From: Brugia malayi
Lineage: Eukaryota > Nematoda > Chromadorea > Rhabditida > Onchocercidae
Direction: 5' to 3'
DNA length: 64,000 nt
NCBI RefSeq assembly: GCF_000002995.4
Contig: NW_025062476.1
Coordinates: 14,131,001 to 14,195,000 of the forward strand
Shown here in pieces: positions 45,594 to 59,785 of the stretch. Each line of letters begins with the position of its first letter. Position 1 is the stretch's first letter. The position numbers were made by a program, and so were the translations under genes. A model generated the notes under the pieces. That model worked only from the letters and a program-made list of their open reading frames with translations, did no database searches and was not told where the DNA came from.

Positions 45594-47870
45594 GATATTT
45601 TGAACTTAATTGATTAATTTGTGTGCATTGCATAGGTACTGGTCGCATACATTGTGGTCATTTGAGCAGCAAAAATAATAAAATCAAGTTTAGAAATTAA
45701 GTTTTAATCGATATTTGAATAGCAAAACTAATTAAATTTTTAATTTTTGACGGTTTTAATTCATTCTTACAATTGAAGTTTATTTTTATTTCAAATTTAA
45801 GTGTCAAATTTTATGAAAATTCATTAATTTATTAGAATTTTGCATATTAATCTACAAAATAAATAGTAGTAAATATCAAAAACTAGTTTTAAATAAATGT
45901 TAAAATATTGAAAAATATCAATACATTAAAAAAAATGGTTATTTTGAGCATAATTGATTAGTTATTATTCATTTCATGGATACTGGTTACATACATTGTG
46001 GTCATTTGAGCAGCAAAAATAATAAAATCAAGTTTAGAAATTGAGTTCTGAATGATATTTTAGGAGCAAAATTAATTAAACTTTTAATTTGCCACTGTTC
46101 TAATTAATTCTTACAATTGAAATTAATTTTTATTTCAAATTTAAATATCAAATTTTATGAAAATTCAATAATTTGTCAGAGTTTTGTATATTAAACTATA
46201 AAATAAATTCTAGCAATATCAAAAACTCATTTTATTTAAATGTTAAAATATTAAAAAAAAATCAAATCATTAAAAAAATTAGATAATTTGAACTTGATTG
46301 ATTAATTTATAAGCGTTGCATAGGTACTGGTTAATCACGGTGTAGTCAATTGGTCAGCATAAAATATTAAAAAAAAACTTTAAAAAATAACTTTTAATCA
46401 ATATTTTATTAGCAAAATTAATTAAATTCTTTGTTTGTCACGGTTTTATTTCATTCTCACAATTGTAATTAATTTATTTTCCAAATTTAAATACCATAAT
46501 TTAAGAAAATTGTGCAATTTGCAAAAGTTTTTGCATATTAAACTATGGAATAAATGCCGGTGTTGTCAAATTTCAATTTAATTAAAATGTTAAAACTATT
46601 AAAAAATATCAATTCGTAAAGAAAATTAGATATTTTGAGCTTAATTGATTAATTTATAAGCGTTGCATGGGTACTGGTCATTTATGGTGTGGTCAATTGG
46701 CAACATAAATAATAACATAAACTTTAATAATTAAGCTTTGATCAATTTTTTATTAGCAAAATTAATTAAATTTTTAATTAATGACGGCTTTAATTCATTC
46801 TTAGAGTTAGAATTAATTTTTATTTCTATTTTAAGTATCAAAATATAGGAAATTTGTATAATTTTGCGAAATGAATACATGTATTGTCAGAATTTATTTT
46901 AATTAAATGTTAAAATATTTATAAATATCAATTCCTAAAAAAAAAAAAAAAAAAAAAAAAATGGATATTTTGAACTTAATTGATTAATTTGTGTGCATTG
47001 CATAGGTACTGGTCACATACATCGTGGTCATTTAATCAGCATAAATAATAAAAAAATGCTTAGGCTTAGGCTTAGGGTGTACTTAGGCTTAGGCTTAAGC
47101 ATTATTTCAAATCTAAAATTGATTTTGGTGAAAATTTTATAATTTCCAAGAGTTTTTGTATATTAAACGGGGAAATAATTTCTAGTCCTATCAATTTTGA
47201 TTTCAATTAAAATGTTAAAACTATTAAAAAAATTAGTTATTTTGAAGTCAATTGATTAAATTTATGCATTGCATGGATAACGGTCAGTTACGGTGTGGTC
47301 AATTGACAACATAAATTTCAATAACTAAGCTTTTTTTAATATTTGAGAAGCAAAATTAATAAAATTTTTAATTTGTCGTAGATTTAATTCATTTCTGCAG
47401 CTAAAATTAATTTTTGTTTGAAATCTTAAGATAGAATTTTATGAAAGTTTAATGATTTGCAATGAATCAAAACCTTTTTTGTATATTAGACTTTTTTTCT
47501 ATAATTCCTAATAATATCAAATTTTACATTAATTAAATGTAAAACTGTTAAAATATATATTTCATTAAATTAGTTATTTTGAAGTCAATTGATTAAATTT
47601 GTTTTCATTGCACAGGTACTGGACGCATACATAGTGGTCATTTGACCAGCATAAATAATAAAATAAACTTTAAGAATTGAGTTTTAATCAATTTTTTACT
47701 AGCAAAATTAATTAAATTTTTAATTAATGAGGTTTTAATTCATTCTTACAATTGAAATTAACTTTTATTTGGAATTTAAATACCAAATTTAATGAAAATT
47801 CATTAACTTATTAGAATTTTGCATATTAATCTATAAAATAAATTCTAGTAATATCAAAAATTAACGAATT
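44797..47870 (+). repeat. Diverged HhaI-like repeat units, forward block
   Basis: Consecutive ~335-350-bp units recur, each with ATAGGTACTGGTC, GTGGTCATTTGACCAGCA, TTTTAATTCATTCTTACAAT and AATATCAATTCATTAAAAAA landmarks. Units differ from one another by many substitutions and small indels. They are homologous to the monomer of the array at 59786-64000, here in reverse relative orientation. Poly-A runs inside units vary in length. Confidence 0.85.
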
Positions 47871-50800
47871 CTTAAAGTTTATTTAAATAATTATGCTGAT
47901 CAAATGAACACAATGTGTGTGACCAGTATCTATGCAACGCTTATAAATTAATCAACTAAGTTCAAAATATCTAACTTTTTTTAATGAATTGATATTTTTT
48001 AATAGTTTCAACATTTAATTAAAATGAAAATTGAGAAAACTAGAAATTATTTTCCCGTTTAATATACAAAAACTCTTGCAAATTATAAAATTTTCACCAA
48101 AATTGATTTTTAGATTTGAAATAATGCTTAAGCCTAAGCCTAAGTATACCCTAAGCCTAAGCCTAAGCATTATTTTATTATTTAAGATGTCAAATGACCA
48201 CAATGTATGTGACCAGTTCCCGCACTATGCGTATGTAATAATCAATTTTTTTTTTTATTAAATGATATTTTTTAATACTTTTAACATCCTTTGAAATTAA
48301 ATTTTGATAATAGTAGGACTTCTTACCTAGTTTAGTATGCAAAACACCCGTACAAATTATGGGATTTTTATAAATGTATTATTTAAATTTGAAATATAAA
48401 TTAATTTCAATCGTAAGAATGAATTAAAATCGTGAAAAATTAAAAATTTAATTAATTTTGCTAATAAAATATTGATTAAAACTTAATTTCTAAAGTTTAT
48501 TTTATTATTTTTGCTTGTCAAATGACCACGCTGTGTGTGACCAGTACCTTGCAACGCATAAAATTCAATCAATTAAGTACAAAATATCTATTTCTTTAAT
48601 GATTTGAGATTTTTTAATACTTTAAATTTAATTAAAATTAGTTTTTGATGATTTGATATTATTTAATATTTTAACATTTTAATGATTTGATATTATTTAA
48701 TATTTTAACATTTAATTAAGATTAAATTTGATAATAGCAGGGTTTTTTCCCAGTTTATTACGCAAAAATTCTTACAAATTATAGAATTTTCGCAAAAATC
48801 AATTTTAAATTTGAATTAAAAATTAGCATTAAATGCAAAAATGAATTAGATCGATGACTAATTAAAAATTTTATTATTTTCGCAACTGAAATTTTAATCA
48901 AAACTCAATTTCTAAACTTGATTTTATTATTTTTGCTGGTCAAACGACCACAATGTATGTGACCAGTATCCATGCAATGCATGTAAATTAATCAATTAAG
49001 TTCAAAATATCTATTTGTTTTAAGGAATTGAAATTTTTCAATATTTTGTCATTTAATTCAAATTACTTTTTGATATTGCTAGAATTTATTTTGTAGATTA
49101 ATATGCAAAATTCTAATAAATTAATGAATTTTCACAAAATCTAAATTTCATATTTGAAACAAAAATTTATTATAATTGTGAGAATGAATTAAAACCGTCA
49201 CTAATTTAAAATTGAATTCGTTTTGCTAATCAAATATTGATTAAAACTTAATTATAAAAGTTTATTTAAATATTTATGCTGGTCAAATGACCACAATGTA
49301 TGCGACCAGTACCTATGCAATGCACACAAATTAATCAATTAAGTTCAAAATATCCATTTTATTTTAATTAATTGATGATTTTCGATATTTTAACATTTAA
49401 TTAAAATCAAAATTGATAAAACTAGAAATTATTTCCTCGTTTAATATACAGAAACTGTTGCAAATTATAAAATTTTCACCAAAATAGATTTTTAGATTTG
49501 AAATAATGCTTAAGCCTAAGCCTAAGTATACCCTAAGCCTAAGCCTAAGCATTATTTTATTATTTAAGATGTCAAATGATAACAATGTATGTGGCCAGTT
49601 CCCGCACTATGCGTATATAATAATTATTTTTTTTTTTTTATTAAATGATATTTTTTAATAGTTTTAACATCCTTTGAAATTAAATTTTGATAATAGTAGA
49701 ACTTCTTACCTAGTTTTATATGCAAATACCCGTATAAATTATGGGATTTTTGTAAATGTATTATTTAAATTTGAAATAAAAATTAATTTCAATTGTAAGA
49801 ATGAATTAGAACAGTGGCAAATTAAAAATTTAATTAATTTTGCTCCTAAAATATCATTCAGAACTCAATTTCTAAACTTGATTTTATTATTTATGCTGTT
49901 CAAATGATCACAATGTATGCGATCAGTACCTATGCAATGCACACAAATTAATCAATTAAGTTCAAAATATCCATTTTTTTTAATTAATTGATATTTTTTA
50001 ATAGTTTTAACATTTAATTAAAATCAAAATTGATAAAACTAGAAGTTATTTCCACGTTTAATATACAAAAACTCTTGCAAATTATAAAATTTTCACCAAA
50101 ATCAATTTTTAGATTTGAAATAATGCTTAAGCCTAAGCCTAAGTACACCCTAAGCCTAAGCCTAAGCATTTTTTTATTATTTAAAATGTCAAATGACCGC
50201 GATGTATGTGACCAGTACTATTCAACGCTTATAAATTAATTAAGCTCAAAATATCTATTTTTTTAATGTTTTGATATTTCTTAATTTTTTAACATTTAAT
50301 TAAGATTAAATTTGATAATAGTAGGGTTTATTTTCCAGTTTATTATGCAAAAATTCTTACAAATTATAGGATTTTCATAAAAATCAATTTTAAATTTAAA
50401 TTAAAAATTAGCATTAATTGTAAAAATGAATTACATCTATGACTAATTAAAAATTTTATTATTTTCACGAGTGAAATTTTAATTCAAAACTCAATTCTTA
50501 AAGTTTATTTAATTATTTATGCTGATCAAATGACCACAATGTATGTGACCAGTACCTGTGCAATGCAAACAAATTAATCAATTAAGTTCAAATTATCTAA
50601 TTTTTTAAATGATTCGATTTTTTTTAATATTTCAACATTTAATTAAAATGATTCTTTGATATTGCTAGAATTTATTTTATAGTTTAATATACAAAATCCT
50701 AACAAATTATTGAATTTTCATAAAATTTGAAATAAGAATTGATTTCAATTGTAAGAATGAATCAAAACCGTGATAAATTAAAAATTTTAGTTAATTTTGC

Positions 50801-53800
50801 CTATCAAATATTAATTAAAACTTAATTTTTAAAGTTTATTTTATTATTAATGTTTGTCAAATGACCACATCGTAAATAACTAGTACTATGGAACGCTTAT
50901 AAATTAATCAGTTAAGCTCAAATTATCTATTTTTTTTTTTAAACAATTGATATTTATAATATTTTAACATTTAATTAAAATGAATTTTGACAACACAGGG
51001 ATTCATTTTACTTTTTAATATACAAAACTCTAATAAATCATTAAATTTTCAGAGAATTTGATATTTAAATTTGAAATAAAAATTAATTTGAATTGTAAGG
51101 ATGAATTAAAACCGTGATAAATTAAAAATTTAATCAATTTCGCTAGTCGAATATTGATTGAAACTTAATTTTTAAAGTTTATTTAGTTATTTATGCTGAT
51201 CAAATGAGCAACCGTAGATGACCAGTACCTGTGCAATGCATACAAATTAATCAATTAAGCTCAAAATATCTAACTTTTTTTAATGAATAATATATTTTTT
51301 AACAGTTTTAACATTTAATTAAAGTAAAATTTGATATTACTAGAAATTATAGAAAAAAGTCTAATATACAAAAAAGGTTTTGATTCATTGCAAATCATAA
51401 AACTTTCATAAAATTCTATCTTTAGCTTTCAAACAAAAATTAATTTTAGCTGCAGAAATGAATTAAATCTACGACAAATTAAAAATTTTATTAATTTTGC
51501 TTCTCAAATATTAAAAAAAGCTTAGTTATTGAAATTTATGTTGTCAATTGACCACACCGTAACTGACCGTTATCCATGCAATGCATAAATTTAATCAATT
51601 GACTTCAAAATAACTATTTTTTTTTAATGAATTGATATTTCTTAATTGTTTTAACATTTAATTAAAATCAAAATTGATAAAACTAGAAATTATTTCCTCA
51701 TTTAATATACAAAAACTCTTGGAAATTATAAAATTTTCACCATAATCAATTTTTAGATTTGAAATAATGCTTAAGCCTAAGCCTAAGCCTAAGCATTTTT
51801 TTATTATTTAAGATGTCAAATGACCGCGATGTATGTGACCAGTACTATTCAACGCTTATAAATTAATTAAGTTCAAAATATCTATTTTTTTAATGATTTG
51901 ATATTTTTTAATATTTTAACATTTAATTAAATTGAAAATTGACACTGCCATTTATTATTTATTTGATAATTCCATTTTTCGATTATTCAATGTACATAAA
52001 CTTTTAAAAATTGTGCGACTTTCATAAAAATCAGTATTTAAATCTGAAATAAAAATTAATTTTAATTGCAAGAATGAATTAGATCTATGACTAACTAATA
52101 ATTTTATTATTTTCACAACTGAAATTTTACTCAAAACTTGATTATTAAAGTTTGTTTAATTATTTGTGCTATTCAAATGACCAACCGTATATGACCAGTA
52201 CTATGCAACGCTTATAAATTAATCAATCAAGTTCAAATTATCTAATTTTTTTAATGATTTGATTTTTTTTTAATATTTTAACATTTAAATAAAATGAGTT
52301 TTTGATATTGCTAGAATTTATTTTATAGTTTAATATACAAAACTCTGACAAATTATTGAATTTTCATAAAATTTGATATTTAAATTTAAAATAAAAATTA
52401 ATTTCAATTGTAAGAATGAATTAGAACAGTGGCAAATTAAAAGTTTAATTAATTTTGCTCCTAAAATATCATTCAGAACTCAATTTCTAAACTTGATTTT
52501 ATTATTTTTGCTGCTCAAATGACCACAATGTATGTAACCAGTATCCATGAAATGAATAATAACTAATCAATTATGCTCAAAATAACAATTTTTTTTAATG
52601 TATTGATATTTTTCAATATTTTAACATTTATTTAAAACTAGTTTTTGATATTTACTACTATTTATTTTGTAGATTAATATGCAAAATTCTAATAAATTAA
52701 TGAATTTTCATAAAATTTGACACTTAAATTTGAAATAAAAATAAACTTCAATTGTAAGAATGAATTAGAACAGTGGCAAATTAAAAGTTTAATTAATTTT
52801 GCTCCTAAAATATCATTCAGAACTCAATTTCTAAACTTGATTTTATTATTTTTGCTGCTCAAATGACCACAATGTATGTAACCAGTATCCATGAAATGAA
52901 TAATAACTAATCAATTATGCTCAAAATAACCATTTTTTTTAATGTATTGATATTTTTCAATATTTTAACATTTATTTAAAACTAGTTTTTGATATTTACT
53001 ACTATTTATTTTGTAGATTATTATGCAAAATTCTAATAAATTAATGAATTTTCATAAAATTTGACACTTAAATTTGAAATAAAAATAAACTTCAATTGTA
53101 AGAATGAATTAGAACAGTGGCAAATTAAAAGTTTAATTAATTTTGCTCCTAAAATATCATTCAGAACTCAATTTCTAAACTTGATTTTATTATTTTTGCT
53201 GCTCAAATGACCACAATGTATGTAACCAGTATCCATGAAATGAATAATAACTAATCAATTATGCTCAAAATAACCATTTTTTTTAATGTATTGATATTTT
53301 TCAATATTTTAACATTTATTTAAAACTAGTTTTTGATATTTACTACTATTTATTTTGTAGATTATTATGCAAAATTCTAATAAATTAATGAATTTTCATA
53401 AAATTTGACACTTAAATTTGAAATAAAAATAAACTTCAATTGTAAGAATGAATTAAAACCGTCAAAAATTAAAAATTTAATTAGTTTTGCTATTCAAATA
53501 TTGATTAAAACTTAATTATTAAAGTTTATTTTAATATTTATGCTGGTCAATTGACCACAATGTATGCGACCAGTATCTATGCAATGCATATAAATTAACC
53601 AATTAAGTTCAAAATATCCATTTTTTTTTTTAATGAATTGATATTTTTCAATATTTTAACATTTAATTAAAATTAGTTTTTGATATTGCTGGAATTTATT
53701 TTATAATTTATTATACAAAACCTTAAAAAAATATTGAATTTTGTTAAATTTTGATATTTAAATTTGGAATAAAAATTAATTTTAATTGTAAGAATGAATT

Positions 53801-54240
53801 AAAACCGTCACAAATTGAAAATTCAATTAATTTTGCTAATCAAATATGGGTTAAAACTTAATTATTAAAGATTATTTATATTATTCATGCTGATCAATTG
53901 ACCAATTGTAAATACAAGTACCAATGCAATGCATAAAATTTAATCAATTAAGCTCAAAATATCTAATTTTCTTTACGAATTGATATTTTTTAATAGTTTT
54001 AACATTTTAATTAAATTGAAATTTGACAACACCGGCATTTATTTCATAGTTTAATATGCAAAAACTTTTACAAATTGCACAATTTTCTTAAATTATGGTA
54101 TTTAAATTTGGAAAATAAATTAATTACAATTGTAAGAATGAAATAAAACAGTGACAAACAAAGAATTTAATTAATTTTGCTAATAAAATATTGATTAAAA
54201 GTTATTTTTTAAAGTTTTTTTTAATATTTTATGCTGACCA
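47871..54240 (-). repeat. Diverged HhaI-like repeat units, inverted block
   Basis: The same family as the flanking blocks, but every landmark appears as its reverse complement (for example TGACCAGTACC and ATTGTAAGAATGAATTA). The orientation flips at about 47870 and again at about 54240. The block includes three nearly identical 344-bp units around 52421-53450. Confidence 0.85.
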
Positions 54241-57200
54241 ATTGCATAGGTACTGATCGCATACATTGTGATCATTTGAACAGCAAAAATAATAAAATCA
54301 AGTTTAGAAATTGAGTTCTGAATGATATTTTAGGAGGAAAATTAATTAAATTTTTAATTTGCCACTGTTCTAATTCATTCTTACAATTGAAATTAATTTT
54401 TATTTCAAATTTAAATATCAAATTTTATGAAAATTCAATAATTTGTCAGAGTTTTGTATATTAAACTATAAAATAAATTCCAGTAATGTCAAAAATTTAT
54501 TTTAATTAAGTGCTAAAATATTTAAAAATATCAATTCTTTCAAAAAAAATAGATATTTTGAACTTAATTGATTGATTTATAAGCGTTGCATAGATACTGG
54601 TCAAAAACAATTAAATAAATTTTAATTTTTAAATTCTGATTAAAATTTCAGTTGTGAAAATAATAAAATTTTTAATTAGTCATAGACCTAACTCATTTTT
54701 ACAATTAATGCTAATTTTTATTTCAAATTTAAAATTGATTTTTGTAAAAATCCTATTATTTGTAAGAATTTTTGCATAATAAATTGGGAAAAAAACCCTG
54801 CTATTATCAAATTTAATCTTAATTAAATATTAAAATATTAAAAAATATCAAAACATTAAAAAAAAATGGATATTTTGTACTTCATTGATTGAATTTTATG
54901 CGTTGCGTAGGTACTGGTCACATACATCGTGGTCATTTGACCTGCAAAAATAATAAAATAAACTTTAAAAATTAAGTTTTGATCAAAATTTTATTAGCAA
55001 AATTAATTAAATTTTTAATTTTTCACGATTTTAATTCATTCTTACAATTAAAATTAATTTATATTTCAAATTTAAATAATGCATTTACAAAAATCCCATA
55101 ATTTATACGGGTATTTGCATATAAAACTAGGTAAGAAGTTCTACTATTATCAAAATTTAATTTCAGAGGATGTTAAAACTATTAAAAAATATCATTTAAT
55201 AAAAAAAAAATTGATTATTATATGCGGGAACTGGTCACATACATTGTGGTCATTTGACATTTTAAATAATAAAATAATGCTTAGGCTTAGGGTATATTTA
55301 GGCTTAGGCTTAAGCATTATTTCAAATCTAAAATTGATTTTGGTGAAAATTTTATAATTTCCAAGAGTTTTTGTATATTAAACGGGGAAATAATTTCTAG
55401 TCCTATCAATTTTGATTTCAATTAAAATGTTAAAACTATTAAAAAAATTAGTTATTTTGAAGTCAATTGATTAAATTTATGCATTGCATGGATAACGGTC
55501 AGTTACGGTGTGGTCAATTGACAACATAAATTTCAATAACTAAGCTTTTTTTAATATTTGAGAAGCAAAATTAATAAAATTTTTAATTTGTCGTAGATTT
55601 AATTCATTTCTGCAGCTAAAATTAATTTTTGTTTGAAATCTTAAGATAGAATTTTATGAAAGTTTAATGATTTGCAATGAATCAAAACCTTTTTTGTATA
55701 TTAGACTTTTTTTCTATAATTCCTAGTAATATCAAATTTTACATTAATTAAATGTAAAACTGCTAAAATATATATTTCATTAAATTAGTTATTTTGAAGT
55801 CAATTGATTAAATTTGTGTTCATTGCACAGGTACTGGTCGCATACATAGTGGTCATTTGACCAGCAGAAATATTAAAATAAACTTTAATAATTAAGTTTT
55901 AATCAGTATTTAATTAGCAAAACTATTTTAATTTTCGATTTTTGACGGTTTTTATTCATGCTCACAAATATAATTCATTTTTATTTCAAATTTAAAATTT
56001 AAATTTTATGAAAATTCATTAATTTACTAGAATTTTGCATATTAATCTACAAAATAAATTGTGGTAAATATCAAAAGCTAGTTTTAAATAAATGTTAAAT
56101 TTTTGAAAAATATTAATTAATTAAAAAAAAATTTTGAACTTAATTGATTAATTTGTGTGCATTGCATAGGTACTGGTCGCATACATAGTGGTCATTTGAC
56201 CAGCAAAAATAATAAAATCAAGTTTAGAAATTAATTAAATTTTTAATTTTTCACGAATTCATTCTTACAATTAAAATTAATTTATATTTCGAATTTAAAT
56301 AATACATTTATAAAAATCCCATAATTTGTACGGGTATTTGCATACTATACTGGGTAAGAAGTCCTACTATTCTCAAAATTTAATTTCAAATGATATTAAA
56401 AGTATTAAAAAAAATCATTTAATAAAAAAAACCAAAATTCGAAAGATTTATGTTATTCAGCTATTACTTTATTTATTTTTTTGACTTAACAAAGTTTAAT
56501 TGCAATATTTTAAGTTGAAATTTTGTGAAATTTATTAATATTGCTATATCAAATAAAAAGAGAAACAGAAACAGAAAAATTAATACAAAATAATAAACTA
56601 TGGAAATAATTCAAAGAATACTAATACTTCATTAATTAAATTAGAATTAAATTGGTATAAATACAAATTATGAAATGGAAATTAGGATAGAATGTTGCAA
56701 TTATTTTTCAAAAAATAATAAAATTAAAAAAAAAAATGCAATATTAAATACATTGTGTGATTGATTCAATGGAAAAACTAATTGTATGTCAAGTGTAACT
56801 AAAAAATTCTCATAATTTAAATTTAATTAATTTATACAGAAAGTTATTGATAAGAAGTTGAATTGAATTAATTGATTGAATATTATGCGTTGCATAGGTA
56901 CCGGTAACACAAATCGTGGTCATTTGACCAGCAATAATAATAAAATAAACTTTAGAAATTAAGTTTCAATCAATATTTTATTAGCAAAATTAATCAAATT
57001 TTTAATTTTTCACGATTTTATTTCATTCTTACAATTAAAATTAATTTATATTTCAAATTTAAATAATACATTTATAAAAATCCCATAATTTGTACGGGTA
57101 TTTTCATACTAAAATAGATACGAAGTCCTACTATTATCAAAATTTAATTTCAAAGGATGTTAAAACTATTAAAAAATATCATTTAATGAAAAAAAAAATT

Positions 57201-59785
57201 GATTATTTTATACGCATAGTGCGGGAACTGGTCACATACATTGTGGTCATTTGACATCTTAAATAATAAAAAAATGCTTAGGCTTAGGCTTAGGGTATAT
57301 TTAGGCTTAGGCCTAAGCATTATTTCAAATCTAAAAATTGATTTTGGTGAAAATTTTATAATTTGCAAGAGCTTTTGTATATTAAAGGGAGAAAAAATCT
57401 CTAGTTCTTTTCAATTTTGATTTTAATTAAGTGTTAAAACTATTAAAAAATATCAATTCGTTAAAAAAAAATTAGTTATTTTGAACTCAGTTATTTAATT
57501 TTATGCGTTGCATACGTAATAAGAGAATAAACTTTAATAACTAAGTTTTTTTTTTAATATTTGAGAGGTGAAATTAATAAGATTTTTAATTTGTCGTAGA
57601 TTTAATTCATTTTTGCAGCTAAAATTAGTTTTTGTTTGTTTTTAAAAAATATCAATTATTATTAAAAATATCAATTATTATTTTGAACTCAATTGTTAAA
57701 ATATCAATTAAAACTATTGAAACTATTAAAAAATATCAATTCATTAAAAAAAATTAGTTATTTTGAAGTGAATTGATTAAATTTATGCATTGCATGGGTA
57801 ACGGTCAGTTACGGTGTGGTCAATTGACAACATAAATAAGAAAATATACTTCAATAACTAAGCTTTTTTTAATATTTGAGAAACAAAATTAATAAGATTT
57901 TTAATTTGTCGTAGATTTAATTCATTTCTGCAGCTAAAATTAGTTTTTGTTTGTTTTTAAAAAATATCAATTATTATTAAAAATATCAATTAAAAAAAAA
58001 AATAAAAAAAAAAATATCAATTAAAAATTAAAAATATCAATTAAAATCACTTTTTTTTCTATAATTCCTAGTAATATCAAATTTTACTTTAATTAAATGT
58101 TAAAACTGTTAAAAAATATATATTAATTAAAAAAAGTTAGATATTTCGAGCTTAATTGATCAATTTATATGCATTGCATAGGTACTGGTCATTTACGGTT
58201 GCTCATTTGATCAGCATAAATAACTAAATAAACTTTAAAAATTAAGTTTCAATCAATATTCGACTAGCGAAATTGATTAAATTTTTAATTTATCACGGTT
58301 TTAATTCATCCTTACAATTCAAATTAATTTTTATTTCAAATTTAAATATCAAATTCTCTGAAAATTTAATGATTTATTAGAGTTTTGTATATTAAAAAGT
58401 AAAATGAATCCCTGTGTTGTCAAAATTCATTTTAATTAAATGTTAAAATATTATAAATATCAATTGTTTAAAAAAAAAATAGATAATTTGAGCTTAGTTG
58501 ATTAATTTATAAGCGTTCCATAGTACTGGTTATTTACGGTGTAGTCATTTGACCAACATTAATAATAAAATAAACTTTAATAATTAACTTTTAATCGATA
58601 TTTTATTAGCAAAATTAATTAAAATCTTTATTTGTCATGGGTTTATTTCATTCTTACAATTATAATTAATTTTTTTTCCAAATTTAAATACCATAATTTA
58701 TGAAAATTGTATAATTTTTGAAAGTTTTGTATATTAAACTATGAAATAAATGCCGGAATTGTCAAAATTTAATTTAATTAAATGTTAAAATATTTATAAA
58801 TATCAATTCTTTAAAAAAAAATAGATATTTTGAACTTAATTGATTAATTTATAAGCGTTGCATAGATACTGGTCACATACATTGTGGTCATTTGATCATA
58901 AATAATTAAATAAACTTTAAGAATTGAGTTTTGATTAAAGTTTCACTTGTGAAAATAATAAAATTTTTAATTAGTCATAGATCTAATTCATTTTTACAAT
59001 TAATGCTAATTTTAATTCAAGTTTAAAATTGATTTTTATGAAAATTCAATAATTTGTCAACTTAATTGATTTATTTGTGTGCATTGCATGGGTAACGGTC
59101 AGTTACGGTGTGGTCAATTGACAACATAAATAAGAAAATATACTTCAATAACTAAGCTTTTTTTAATATTTGAGAAACAAAATTAATAAGATTTTTAATT
59201 TGTCGTAGATTTAATTCATTTCTGCAGCTAAAATTAATTTTTGTTTGAAATTTTAAGATCGAATTTTATGAAAATTTTATGATTTGCAATGAATCAAAGC
59301 CTTTTTTGTATAATAGACTACGAAATAATTTCTAGTAATATCAAATTTTACTTTAATTAAATGTTAAAACTGTTAAAAAAATATATATTCATTAAAAAAA
59401 GTTAGATATTTCGAGCTTAATTGATTAATTTATTTGCATTGCATGGATACTGGTCACACACACCATGGTCATTTGACCAGCAAATATAATAAAATATACT
59501 TTAGAAATAAAGTTTCAATCAATATTTTATTAGCAAAAATAATTAAATTTTTAATTTTTCTCGATTTTATTTCATTCTTACAATTAAAATTAATTTATAT
59601 TTCAAATTTAAATAATACATTTACAAAAATCCCATAATTTATACGGGTATTTGCATACTATACTGGGTAAGAAGTTCTACTATTATCAAAATTTAATTTC
59701 AAAGGATGTTAAAAGTATTAAAAAATATCATTTAATAAAAAAAAAAATTGATTATTACATACGCATAGTGCGGGAACTGGTCACT
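54241..59785 (+). repeat. Diverged HhaI-like repeat units, second forward block
   Basis: The orientation is as in 44797-47870. It contains an almost exact copy of part of the first block (about 55279-55860 versus about 47059-47650). It is interrupted at about 56430-56870 by ~450 bp of AT-rich sequence lacking the unit landmarks. It ends abruptly at the homogeneous array. Confidence 0.85.
56430..56870. other. Non-repeat AT-rich interruption
   Basis: About 450 bp without the landmarks of the satellite unit, flanked on both sides by them. It shows no open frame of interest. It may be an insertion into the repeat block. Confidence 0.5.

Larger units (their letters stand above)
47059..57318. repeat. 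Seven TTAGGC telomere-type islands inside repeat units
   Basis: Islands lie at 47059-47100, 55279-55315 and 57276-57318 (TTAGGC strand), and at 48126-48168, 49508-49550, 50124-50167 and 51769-51794 (complement). Six are two runs of the nematode telomere hexamer around a GGGTGTAC or GGGTATAT spacer; the island at 51769 has lost the spacer. All sit at the same place in the unit, between GACATCTTAAATAATAAA-type sequence and AAGCATTATTTCAAATCTAA. Confidence 0.9.

Noticed and set aside
47059..47100. A true telomere end inside the window
   Set aside because: The TTAGGC runs are short, interrupted and followed by more repeat units on both sides.
48031..50239. Several 62-77-codon frames containing repeated LRLRVYLGLGLS- or PKPKYTLSLSLS-like peptides
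   Set aside because: They are translations of the TTAGGC islands and flanking satellite on either strand, not genes.
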